Of a DNA stretch of 59,970 bases, positions 25,692 to 34,125 are shown piece after piece. Location of the stretch: assembly GCA_016765685.1 (NCBI GenBank), contig JAESPR010000114.1:1-59970 (forward strand), given 5' to 3'. The number at the start of each line of letters is the position of its first letter. The stretch's first letter is position 1. The notes beneath the pieces were generated by a model. That model was not told where the DNA came from. It worked only from the letters and a program-made list of their open reading frames with translations, and made no database searches. This DNA comes from Colwellia sp. (GTDB lineage: Bacteria; Pseudomonadota; Gammaproteobacteria; Enterobacterales; Alteromonadaceae). The position numbers and the translations under genes are program-made.

Positions 25692-26573
25692 ATGAAACAA
25701 ATAATTAAATACTTATTAGCACTAATTTTTATCAGCATTACCTTTTCCAGTATTGCTGAAACAACTACAGAGCATAAACCTACTATTATTGCGCTTTCAC
25801 CTCATATAGTTGAAATGCTTTATGATATTGGTGCCGGTGAACAAATTATCGGTACTACCGCCTTTGCTGACTACCCTGAACAGGCAAAAAACATACCCGT
25901 TATCGGCAATTATTTACGTTTACAAATTGAGAAAGTAATCACTCTACAGCCTGATTATATTATCGCTTGGAAAAGTGGTAATCCTAGTGACGATCTCGCT
26001 CGCTTAAAACAACTGGGTTTTACTATTATTTATTCTCAACCGAACAGCTTTGAAGATATAGCTAAAGAAATGCGTGAGTTTGGCGTGCTAACAGGTCATC
26101 AAAACCAAGCTGAACAACAAGCAACACAACTCATTAAAGCGCTTGAGCTAATAAAAGCACAATATCATGATAAAGCAGCGATTACTGTATTTTACGAGCT
26201 ATGGTCAAGACCACTAACAACCATAGCAAAAGGCAGTTGGCCGCAACAATTCCTTAATATTTGTCAAGCAAAAAACCCTTTCGAACAAGCAAACACGCCT
26301 TATCCACAAGTGAATATTGAAAAAATATTACTGACGCCAATACAAATAATAATTCAGCCTTTATCGTTTAATCAAGAAGGTAGCCAAAAAGAGAAAGAAG
26401 CCTTTAATTGGCAAGATTGGCCGGTTATTTCTGCGGTTAAAAATAAACAGATTATTCAACCCGATGCCGATGCTATGCACCGTATGACCATGCGTAGCCT
26501 TGGAGAATTAAAAAATTTGTGTGCCAGCATTGATGATACTCGTCAGTGGTTGCAGCAAAATAATGAGCAATAA
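25692..26573 (+). CDS. btuF: Periplasmic cobalamin-binding protein, BtuF-like
   Basis: A 293-residue protein with a signal peptide (cleavage near SIAE, about 22) and a class III periplasmic-binding fold. IIALSPHIVEMLYDIGAGEQIIGTT and PVIGNYLRLQIEKVITLQPDYIIAW match the first lobe of BtuF-like proteins. It lies 47 bases after btuR and closes the operon. It should bind corrinoids delivered through BtuB and present them to BtuCD. Confidence 0.9.
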   Translation: MKQIIKYLLALIFISITFSSIAETTTEHKPTIIALSPHIVEMLYDIGAGEQIIGTTAFADYPEQAKNIPVIGNYLRLQIEKVITLQPDYIIAWKSGNPSDDLARLKQLGFTIIYSQPNSFEDIAKEMREFGVLTGHQNQAEQQATQLIKALELIKAQYHDKAAITVFYELWSRPLTTIAKGSWPQQFLNICQAKNPFEQANTPYPQVNIEKILLTPIQIIIQPLSFNQEGSQKEKEAFNWQDWPVISAVKNKQIIQPDADAMHRMTMRSLGELKNLCASIDDTRQWLQQNNEQ

Positions 26574-26604
26574 AATGCTCGTTTAACGCTCTTTTGAGCA
26601 TAAT

Positions 26605-26774
26605 TATTTGCTGACTTTGGGAAGTTGATGACCTACTTTTATAGTACTAGTTCAACACTGCCCCCGCAACGGTAAGTCTTTTTTTAACAGAAAATACCAG
26701 TCCGAAAATCAAACCAGCATGTACTAACATAAACCACACAACCAAGAACGGTGGGTTCTTGCCTTGAGGATAAC
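26605..26774 (+). promoter_or_regulatory. Second cobalamin riboswitch, upstream of btuB
   Basis: TTTGGGAAGTTGATG at 26616-26630, CTGCCCCCGCAACGGTAAGT at 26658-26677 and CCAGTCCGAAAATC at 26698-26711 follow in the order expected of a cobalamin aptamer. Behind it a hairpin CCAAGAAC-GGTGG-GTTCTTG (26742-26761) ends four bases before the TGAGGA ribosome binding site of btuB, which suggests control of translation start. The receptor is thus regulated separately from the transporter operon. Confidence 0.85.
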
Positions 26775-28628
26775 ATGAAAAAAACACTTTTAGCTTTAAC
26801 CATCATTAGCACATTTACAATTAGTTTAGCATCGGCTAATAACGCCTTAGATGAAACGGAGACCATTGTGGTCACTGCCAACCGTATATCACAAAACAGT
26901 GCCGATTTACTCAGTAGTGTAAAAGTTATCAGCCGTACAGATATTGACTTATCATCAGCAACCTCTGTTGCCGAGTTACTTAACGAAATTAACGGCTTAC
27001 AAATATCACAAAATGGTGGCGCCGGTCAAACAACTTCATTGTTTAGCCGAGGCACCAATTCAGGTCATACCTTAGTTATTATTGATGGTCAACGTATTAG
27101 CTCAGCCACTTTAGGGCAGGTTGCTTTTGCCGATCTTGCTGTTGAACAAATTGAACGCATTGAAATTATCAAAGGTCCAAGAGCGGCACTTTGGGGATCG
27201 GATGCCATTGGCGGTGTTATTCAAATATTTACTCGCCAGTTAGCTGCTGGTGAAATAGCCGCTGATGTAGGTTTTGGCAATTTTAACCAGCAGCAACTCA
27301 GTGTTAGCGGCGCATTAGCCCATGGCGACGGCAGTACCACGTTTACCGCAGCAACCAAATCAAGCGATGGTTATGATGTTTTTAACAACGCAGAAGACGA
27401 TGATGACGGTTATAGCCGTGAGAATTTTTCGATTGTAGGACAGCAAGCTCTCAGCAAACAATGGCAACTAAACTGGTTAGCTAAATACAATCAAGGGGAA
27501 AGTGAGTACGACAATACCTTTGGTGGTGCTAATGAAAGCGCTTTAGAGAACTCTTTTGAAAGTAAGCAATGGCAACTTGCAGCAAGTCAAATTGATGGCA
27601 ATTGGCAGCAAAACTTATTGGTTGGACAGCAGCAAAATAAAAGTAGTACCTATGATAAGAACAAACTTGAACAAGGGAGTAGCTTTTTCCAAACCACACG
27701 TTTGCAAGCAAGTTGGTTAGGCGCTTTACAGCTCACAAAACAGCTCAGCACTAACCTAGGCTTTGATTTTATTGATGAAAAAGTTACAGCCAACACGCCC
27801 TTTGATATTACTCAACGAGACAATAAAGCCGCCTTTGCTCGTTTAGCGTTTGACAATAACAGTATTATTTTAGATGCTGCTTTACGCTATGATGATATTG
27901 AAGGGGTTGATAGCGAAGCTACTTATAACTTAAGTGCTGGTGTGCGTTTTGCTCAAAATTCACTCGTGAGTTTAACTATTGGCAGTGGTTTTAAAGCGCC
28001 CAGCTTTAATGATTTATATTTCCCAACAGGTACTTACTCATACGGTAACCCTGACTTGGTGGCAGAAACATCCAGCAGTATTGAATTACTAGTAAAAGCT
28101 GACTTTTTGGGCATAAACACTGAGTTAAGCATCTATAATACTGAAATTGATAACTTAATTGACTGGCAGCTCGATGAAAACTTTGCTTATCACCCTATCA
28201 ATGTTGATAAAGCAGAAATTGACGGCGTGGAGTTAACGCTTACTACTGCGTTTTTAGGCTTAAACCATCAAGTGCAATTAAATTACTTAGACGCTAAAGA
28301 CAGCAATACTAATCAACCTTTGATTCGCCGCGCAGAGCAAAACGCTAGTTATCAAGTCAGCCACAATTGGGAAAAGTTCAATTTACTCGCCAGTATTAAC
28401 TACCAAGGCGAACGCGAAGATGCCGACTTTGACCCCATCACTTTTTTACCCATTAGAGTGCCACTTGCTAGCAATACTTTGGTAAACATCAGTGCTGCCT
28501 ATCAAGTAACAAGTGACTGGTCGGTAGCCCTTAAAGTAAACAACTTGTTTGATAAAGACTATGTCACCAACAATAACTATATTGGTCAACCTGCTCAGTA
28601 TTTATTGACGGTAAGTTATCGTCAATAA
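26775..28628 (+). CDS. btuB: Vitamin B12 TonB-dependent receptor BtuB
   Basis: A 617-residue outer-membrane receptor. A signal peptide (about 1-21) is followed by the TonB box ETIVVTANR, the plug domain with VIIDGQRI and RAALWGSDAIGGVIQIFT, and a 22-stranded barrel ending in YLLTVSYRQ. ATG 26775 has TGAGGA four bases upstream; a longer frame from GTG 26751 would read through the riboswitch hairpin and is rejected. Its own riboswitch confirms B12 uptake as the function. Confidence 0.93.
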   Translation: MKKTLLALTIISTFTISLASANNALDETETIVVTANRISQNSADLLSSVKVISRTDIDLSSATSVAELLNEINGLQISQNGGAGQTTSLFSRGTNSGHTLVIIDGQRISSATLGQVAFADLAVEQIERIEIIKGPRAALWGSDAIGGVIQIFTRQLAAGEIAADVGFGNFNQQQLSVSGALAHGDGSTTFTAATKSSDGYDVFNNAEDDDDGYSRENFSIVGQQALSKQWQLNWLAKYNQGESEYDNTFGGANESALENSFESKQWQLAASQIDGNWQQNLLVGQQQNKSSTYDKNKLEQGSSFFQTTRLQASWLGALQLTKQLSTNLGFDFIDEKVTANTPFDITQRDNKAAFARLAFDNNSIILDAALRYDDIEGVDSEATYNLSAGVRFAQNSLVSLTIGSGFKAPSFNDLYFPTGTYSYGNPDLVAETSSSIELLVKADFLGINTELSIYNTEIDNLIDWQLDENFAYHPINVDKAEIDGVELTLTTAFLGLNHQVQLNYLDAKDSNTNQPLIRRAEQNASYQVSHNWEKFNLLASINYQGEREDADFDPITFLPIRVPLASNTLVNISAAYQVTSDWSVALKVNNLFDKDYVTNNNYIGQPAQYLLTVSYRQ

Positions 28629-28652
28629 TTGAGTATTTATTCAAACCATTAC

Positions 28653-28694
28653 AAAAAAAGCCTATTACTGATAAAAGTAATAGGCTTTTTTTTA
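28653..28694. terminator. Strong bidirectional terminator between btuB and the DHH gene
   Basis: AAAAAAGCCTATTACT pairs with AGTAATAGGCTTTTTT around GATAA-type loop bases; A and T tracts on both sides serve both converging genes. Confidence 0.93.
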
Positions 28695-28709
28695 CTATCG
28701 TCAATATCA

Positions 28710-29702
28710 TTACACTGTTCTCAATTCAATAAAACGTTCAACAAATGGCTTAAAATGGTATTGGTCTATTAAACCAAAATGATGTTTATGATCTTTGAGA
28801 ATAATACCACCCGCCATATGTGAATGGCCGCCACCAAAACCACGACCGCTATCATTTAGTATTTCTCGAGCCACTAAACCTACATTGGTTTTAGGGCATT
28901 CTGAACGCAATGATATTTGAATATTATCATTGGCTTGTGTTGCGACAATAACAACATCGATTTCATTCACTTTTAACAGAAAGTCACTCAAAATACCTAA
29001 CATATTTTTAGGGCAAGCTACGGTCATAAAAACCGTGGCCACACCGAGTTCAATTTGCACTCGGCTCATGGCATGGGTAAATAATGCTAGCTCTTTTAAT
29101 TCAATTTCATTTCGGCACACTTTATTAACAATATCAAGCCGTGCATTGTTATTAAAATAAGCAAAAGAACGAATGTCAGCATTCACAAAACCGCGGGTTA
29201 AATTAGCCGTATCAATATTCAAACCAACCATTAAGGCGGTAGCGACATTGCGTGGCATTTTCAGCCCAAGCAAACAATAATATTCATAAAGAATGGTGGC
29301 CGTTGCCCCGTACTCGGGACGAATATCACTAAACCATAAATTGGGGGGTGCGGTAACTTGGTGATGATCGATAACAGCAATTTCATCTCCAGGTAAATCT
29401 AAAACATTTTTCTCACCAATGCAGCCGTCTACCGTCACTATTTTATCTGCAGGGGAAAGTGTCACCTGATTAATATGAAAAACCGGTATTTCTAACCAAT
29501 CAATCATATTTGACAATGAAATTCGGTCTATATTGCCATTATAAACAATGAGCGTGGTGGCTCCTTTAGCTTGAAAAAGATGCGCCAAAGCATAAGCAGA
29601 GGATATCGCGTCATGGTCAGGAAAGTCATGAGCCTGAATAATAATGCGATCCAAAACAACAATACGCTCTACAAAGTTTTCTAATTCAGTTTTGGTTATC
29701 AT
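28710..29702 (-). CDS. DHH family phosphoesterase, NrnA-like
   Basis: About 330 residues. The DHH domain shows HDFPDHDAISSA near the start, VTVDGC and the name-giving IDHHQV; the C-terminal DHHA1 domain has the glycine-rich GRGFGGGHSHMAGG. Relatives hydrolyse short oligoribonucleotides or 3'-phosphoadenosine 5'-phosphate with manganese. ATG 29702 has AAAGG seven bases upstream and is preferred; ATG 29726 is 8 codons earlier with a weak site. It follows mltC by a few bases to 33 bases on the same strand, so it is likely the last gene of that operon, although its cytosolic role looks unrelated. Confidence 0.85.
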   Translation of the reverse strand: MITKTELENFVERIVVLDRIIIQAHDFPDHDAISSAYALAHLFQAKGATTLIVYNGNIDRISLSNMIDWLEIPVFHINQVTLSPADKIVTVDGCIGEKNVLDLPGDEIAVIDHHQVTAPPNLWFSDIRPEYGATATILYEYYCLLGLKMPRNVATALMVGLNIDTANLTRGFVNADIRSFAYFNNNARLDIVNKVCRNEIELKELALFTHAMSRVQIELGVATVFMTVACPKNMLGILSDFLLKVNEIDVVIVATQANDNIQISLRSECPKTNVGLVAREILNDSGRGFGGGHSHMAGGIILKDHKHHFGLIDQYHFKPFVERFIELRTV

Positions 29703-29735
29703 ATTTTTACCTTTGGCTGCTTTCATAATACAGCT

Positions 29736-31163
29736 TTAGAGACTTTCTACCGGCGCGTAGATATTTTGGCGTTTAACTACCTTTTTCATATAATGCTTAG
29801 TTTCATCATAGGGTAAGTTCTTAACTAAGTGATCATAAACCTGTTCCGGTGTTAGTTTATTAATAATTTTAGCGGCACGATTGATATTACGTGATTTATC
29901 TATATTAAATGTTCTAGCGACATTGCCACTGCCGGTATTGTAGGCCGCAATCATGCAGTACAAACGACTTTTCGGATCTTTTATTTTCCGTAAATAACGA
30001 GAGTTTAAAATATGCATATAAGCAACCCCAGCCGTTATATTATAGTTGGGTAAAAACAAATCTGCTTCGGTCATTGGCGCATCTTTTTTATTCAACATTC
30101 GGTTAACATCAACGCCTGCTGTTCTAGGAACTATTTGCATCAAACCATACGCGGGTACATGAGATTGAGCTTTAGGGTTAAAATAACTTTCAGTGTGCAT
30201 AATGGCTAACATCAAACTAGGTGATAATTGCCAACGTTCACTTTGATTTTTAACCTGACCAATAAAAGGTTTTGCTTTAGTTAAGGCATTTTTGTGAGCT
30301 AAAGGCATAGTAAAAGTGGTGATTTTTTTGCTTTTTAAAGCCTCTTTTTTTGCTTTATTACTCTCAAGCTTAGCTGTTTGAGCTTGTAATACCGAGATTC
30401 TTCGTTGAGTTTCCTTTTCTATTTGCACTTTTTGTTTAGCTATGACTTTTTCGGTATTTTCTTGTGCAACTTGTTCTTGCGCTTTAGACACCAATTGTTT
30501 CTCATCATCGACGTCAAGTTGATCAATAATTTTTTCAATTTGATTTTTTTGTGCCTGTCCTTGCTGCTTTATACGCTTAATTTCTTTATTGAGCACGGCA
30601 CCTTTATTGGTTGCCACTTGTGCGGACGATTCTTCTTTTTTAGCATTTTTCACTAGATCATTAACTAAAGTTTTATCTATTTTTTCACCAACAAGTTGTG
30701 CTAACACCTGATCTTTACTTGCTTGATTAGTAAGTACTGCAATAACATCTTTAGCCTCAACCACTTGATCTTCATCGTGCAATACACTGATACGAATTTC
30801 ATTTTTTTCAAAATCCAACACGGTTTTTACCGTTTTATCTGCACTGTATTCAACCAACTCTTCTTGTGACGAGACTTCGGCATCTCCCCATAAACTGATT
30901 AAATTATCCCTGATATCATCAACTTTTTGAAAATATTCTTGTCTAAATTTTTGGTAATCAGCTAGGTATTCATCCTTCCATTGTTGGAATTCTGTCATTT
31001 CAGCGTCACTACCTTCATAGCTTAACTCAGCCATGGCTTGATCAAGTTCAGCAAAGGGGTCATCCTCGGGTGGATGTCTCTGCTGATTGGCAAACGTTGC
31101 TGCTGAAGTAACGATTCCAGATAGAACTAATAATATGACTAAAGTAATCTTGCTGATTTTCAT
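29736..31163 (-). CDS. mltC: Membrane-bound lytic murein transglycosylase C-like
   Basis: A 475-residue exported protein. An N-terminal MltC-type domain (about 35-175, DPFAELDQAMAEL, then ISLWGDAEVSSQ) precedes a lysine- and glutamine-rich coiled coil (about 175-285), then a soluble-lytic-transglycosylase domain with the catalytic glutamate in HTESYFNPKAQS, AYGLMQIVPRTAG and AAYNTGSGNVAR. It cleaves peptidoglycan glycan strands. E. coli MltC has 359 residues and is a lipoprotein; this one is longer by the coiled coil and has a signal peptide without a lipobox cysteine (VTSAATFA). It is transcribed 23 bases after the preceding membrane-protein gene. Confidence 0.88.
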   Translation of the reverse strand: MKISKITLVILLVLSGIVTSAATFANQQRHPPEDDPFAELDQAMAELSYEGSDAEMTEFQQWKDEYLADYQKFRQEYFQKVDDIRDNLISLWGDAEVSSQEELVEYSADKTVKTVLDFEKNEIRISVLHDEDQVVEAKDVIAVLTNQASKDQVLAQLVGEKIDKTLVNDLVKNAKKEESSAQVATNKGAVLNKEIKRIKQQGQAQKNQIEKIIDQLDVDDEKQLVSKAQEQVAQENTEKVIAKQKVQIEKETQRRISVLQAQTAKLESNKAKKEALKSKKITTFTMPLAHKNALTKAKPFIGQVKNQSERWQLSPSLMLAIMHTESYFNPKAQSHVPAYGLMQIVPRTAGVDVNRMLNKKDAPMTEADLFLPNYNITAGVAYMHILNSRYLRKIKDPKSRLYCMIAAYNTGSGNVARTFNIDKSRNINRAAKIINKLTPEQVYDHLVKNLPYDETKHYMKKVVKRQNIYAPVESL

Positions 31164-31186
31164 AACATGTCCTTAAGGTCCCTAGT

Positions 31187-32014
31187 TTAACTTTTGGTAA
31201 ATAATTGAAACTCATACCGCGTTAACAACGCTTCGGCAATAATTACCGGCTCTAGCTCCGTAATAGCATAAAAATTAGGAAATACGGCTTGTCGCACTTT
31301 TTTTAACGGCGCAACTAATGCTTGTTCATTTTCTGCAAACGTAGCTTTTTCATCTAAGTTTTCAATTGTTTTAGCCAGTTGTTTTCTATAATTTTCGTTA
31401 ACTTCCTCTTCTTGAGCGATAGCACCATATTCAACGTAACCACGTATTAAGGTTAAGAACATTTGCTCCTTACCTAAGTCTTGTGATTCGATATAATAAA
31501 GTAAGTTGCCAATATCATAACTATAGGCACCCGTTTCTTTATGTGCTTGTGCTAAACTTTTCTCGCCAAGTTGTTCAGCAAAAGGGATTTTAGGCGAAAA
31601 TCCATCTTCGAGAGTAAAAACACTATAACCGACTAAACGATCATCCGCAGAAATAAGCGTTAGTGTATATTTTGCTTTGCTGTAATAATGAAACTGTAGC
31701 TTGTTGTTTAACTTCGATCGTTTTAAAACATGCGGCTCCCCAACAATAGATTTAACATAATCCATACTGCTACCGACATTCACTTTTTCGATCAACTCAT
31801 ATTCGATACTGTGAGTAAAGTGGGTTAATGTCGCCTCATAAACACTCAAAAATATATCTTTGGTATCATTGAATTGACCAGCAGAAATCATAATTGCCGC
31901 AATCATCATTATTGTTGTTTGCACTTTTTTCCAAAATGAAGGTGCTGGTGTTTTGTGTTCTTCTAAACGGTCTTCGACTAAGTCATCAACCACATCTTTG
32001 AGGGAGTCATCCAT
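31187..32014 (-). CDS. Single-pass membrane protein of unknown function
   Basis: About 275 residues: an acidic cytosolic N-terminus, one membrane segment (about 32-50, TIMMIAAIMISAGQF) and a large C-terminal domain outside. NVGSSMDYVKSIVGEPHVLKR and LQFHYYSKAKYTLTLISADDRLVGY recall a small-lipoprotein-like SmpA/BamE pattern, or the domain called ETEC_3214, but I cannot confirm either. ATG 32014 with AAGAG upstream is preferred to a longer reading from 32050. It lies between the LPP20 lipoprotein and mltC genes, so a role at the cell wall is likely by context. Confidence 0.55.
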   Translation of the reverse strand: MDDSLKDVVDDLVEDRLEEHKTPAPSFWKKVQTTIMMIAAIMISAGQFNDTKDIFLSVYEATLTHFTHSIEYELIEKVNVGSSMDYVKSIVGEPHVLKRSKLNNKLQFHYYSKAKYTLTLISADDRLVGYSVFTLEDGFSPKIPFAEQLGEKSLAQAHKETGAYSYDIGNLLYYIESQDLGKEQMFLTLIRGYVEYGAIAQEEEVNENYRKQLAKTIENLDEKATFAENEQALVAPLKKVRQAVFPNFYAITELEPVIIAEALLTRYEFQLFTKS

Positions 32015-32129
32015 AAATACTCTTATTTTTTTTATGACAAATAAAAGCAACTACTCACTAAAATGTTAGTGAGTAGCAACCTATTAGACCAAACAATAAA
32101 CGGCAGCAATAATAACTACCTTCATCTTA

Positions 32130-32726
32130 TTAGTTAGTTAAACGCTGTATTTCTTTTTCAAGACTTTGTTCAGCTTTATGGGCTTTAAACTCTTGGTATA
32201 AAAACTTTTCATCTTGTGGGTTAACTGAACGTTTGCTTCCTTTCACTAAAGCATTAAATAATTCTTTAGTTGCCGACGGACTTAAGGTAGTTAACACACA
32301 AAAATGCTGCTTGCCCGCAATATCAATAATATCTGATTTAATCGCTCGTGAACCCGATAATGTTTGTTTGGTTAATTGTTTAGAAACAGAGCTAAAAGTA
32401 GCACCGGTAGTTAACTCTTCGTTTGAGTCTGTACGATTAGCATAGGTTTTATCTAAACCTTCAACGCGTGTTTCAATTTGTTGTGCTAAAGACAAACGGC
32501 CATTGGCTGTTGCCATTTTTTGATCAATAGATAAATTGCCCGAAAACTTAACACAGTCGGTTGCGGCAATACCATCTTCAACAACAGGGTTTAATACCCA
32601 AGCAGGAATACCTGTTGTTAGGCTATTAGTTTCTTTTACTTCTGGTTCTGTTTTTTTTGCTGATGAGCCGCATGCGGCTATAATTGTAGTCATTGCCGCA
32701 ACAATGATAAACTTTTGTGCTTTCAT
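32130..32726 (-). CDS. LPP20 family lipoprotein
   Basis: A 198-residue lipoprotein (lipobox IAAC, Cys 19). After a short linker, IPAWVLNPVVEDGI starts an LPP20-type module: a PxWxxxP entry, a strand with VKFSGNLS, and a long helix (MATANGRLSLAQQI) with later Ser/Thr-rich strands (FCVLTTLSP). LPP20-family proteins sit in outer membranes or flagellar sheaths; here nothing flagellar lies nearby. It follows another LPP20-type gene and precedes the membrane-protein gene and mltC. Confidence 0.75.
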   Translation of the reverse strand: MKAQKFIIVAAMTTIIAACGSSAKKTEPEVKETNSLTTGIPAWVLNPVVEDGIAATDCVKFSGNLSIDQKMATANGRLSLAQQIETRVEGLDKTYANRTDSNEELTTGATFSSVSKQLTKQTLSGSRAIKSDIIDIAGKQHFCVLTTLSPSATKELFNALVKGSKRSVNPQDEKFLYQEFKAHKAEQSLEKEIQRLTN

Positions 32727-32828
32727 GTTATTTCCTTTTATGTAAATCGATTTTCCACTACTAGTTATAAATAATTTTTTTTACTATTACCAATAAATCT
32801 TTCATGTTTTAAAAAACTGAGCTAAAAC

Positions 32829-33938
32829 TTAACGAACTTCACTTTCAAGTAACCATGCATAAACCACTAATTTATTATTTTTTTCAATTATTTTAATGTC
32901 TTGTAATTGTGCACTAACCATGGCTTCAGTATCCATAGTTGTTTTTGCCAAGGAGTACGAACCCTGATGATATTTCAACTGATAATTATGATCGATGGTA
33001 ATTTTTTTTGTTTTGGCTAATTCAATCAAACCATCTTTGATGGCGAGTTTTATCGCACTACTAAAACGACCATCAGCAACAATGCCATCAAAGGCTCCAA
33101 CTATACCAGTTTGTTTACCTATGTTTGGCGCTTTCAACCACTCAGGGTAGGACTTAAACTTTCCATCACTCAACGAAACAGTAGGGTACGTATAACGAGC
33201 GAATAAATAATTGGACGTTTGACAGCTATGAGTATTCAATAAATTAATGGTATTACCTAAACCAATAACAGAGCCACTGTGCTGTGAGCACCCCCAATTT
33301 TGATATTTTCCTGTTGATTTCACTTGGTAGCTATGATCTTTTACGTCAGATTTAAAAATATACTTCAACAATTCTTGAGCATTATTTTTTGTGGTGGCAA
33401 GTTGCTTCGCCGGATTAGCCGTCATTTGACTAACACCGTGAATCACACCAACAGAGGGTTTGTTTTGTGTGCCCATTGTCGTTATGTTATCACTGCACAA
33501 CCACAGTGGTTGACATTGTTTAAAGTCACAGCTTTGCTGGGGACACTGCTGCGCTAACCATTGCTGTTGTTCAACAATAGCAGCGCTATTGTGCTCAATA
33601 GTGGCATAACTATAAAGCGCTTGGTTATTTATGTATGGGGTTGAGAAAAGAATTTGTTTGCCATTAGCAAGTAGAACACGCTTTTCGTTAACATCAAGCG
33701 CGTTGATGTTAACGTTAAAGCCATAATATTGACTCAAACTTGTTAGCGCCCGTTTTCGACTCGCAATTAAAGAACCATTAACGCTACTACTAAAAGGATT
33801 AGCGGCGCCAATAAAACCCGTTTGGCTTTCAGTGACTGGATTATTTAACCAACAAGGAAGAGAGTCAATAGCAACACCAATGTTCGCATGCACTAACAAT
33901 AATAAAGCTAACAGTATTTTAATTAAGATACATTTCAT
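32829..33938 (-). CDS. Exported protein with two LPP20-like modules
   Basis: A 369-residue protein with a signal peptide (about 1-23, VGA|I) and no lipobox. Two LPP20-like modules are visible: one from LPCWLNNPVTESQTGFIGAA (about 26) and one from YPEWLKAPNIGKQTGIVGAF (about 264). Between them lies a cysteine-rich patch (CPQQSC, CQPLWLC) that is probably disulfide-bonded. It is the first gene of the leftward operon and diverges from the COG3014 gene, with 187 AT-rich bases between that should hold both promoters. The function is unknown. Confidence 0.6.
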   Translation of the reverse strand: MKCILIKILLALLLLVHANIGVAIDSLPCWLNNPVTESQTGFIGAANPFSSSVNGSLIASRKRALTSLSQYYGFNVNINALDVNEKRVLLANGKQILFSTPYINNQALYSYATIEHNSAAIVEQQQWLAQQCPQQSCDFKQCQPLWLCSDNITTMGTQNKPSVGVIHGVSQMTANPAKQLATTKNNAQELLKYIFKSDVKDHSYQVKSTGKYQNWGCSQHSGSVIGLGNTINLLNTHSCQTSNYLFARYTYPTVSLSDGKFKSYPEWLKAPNIGKQTGIVGAFDGIVADGRFSSAIKLAIKDGLIELAKTKKITIDHNYQLKYHQGSYSLAKTTMDTEAMVSAQLQDIKIIEKNNKLVVYAWLLESEVR

Positions 33939-34125
33939 GGCAGAAGTTCCAATCCTTGCGAAACATCAATCAAACTGACTTTTTCACTATCATAAGTTAA
34001 TTTACGCCTGAATACTAACGACTTTTCAGATAACAAAATATAATTTATTGTACATTTATAATATGGTGCTACAGTATAAATGTTACTGCTTTGTAATACT
34101 TTTAATAATAAATAGGATGTTTAAA

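Noticed and set aside
26575-26601. Hairpin ATGCTC/GAGCAT after btuF as a terminator
   Set aside because: Six-base arms, long loop and no T run; read-through into the second riboswitch cannot be excluded.
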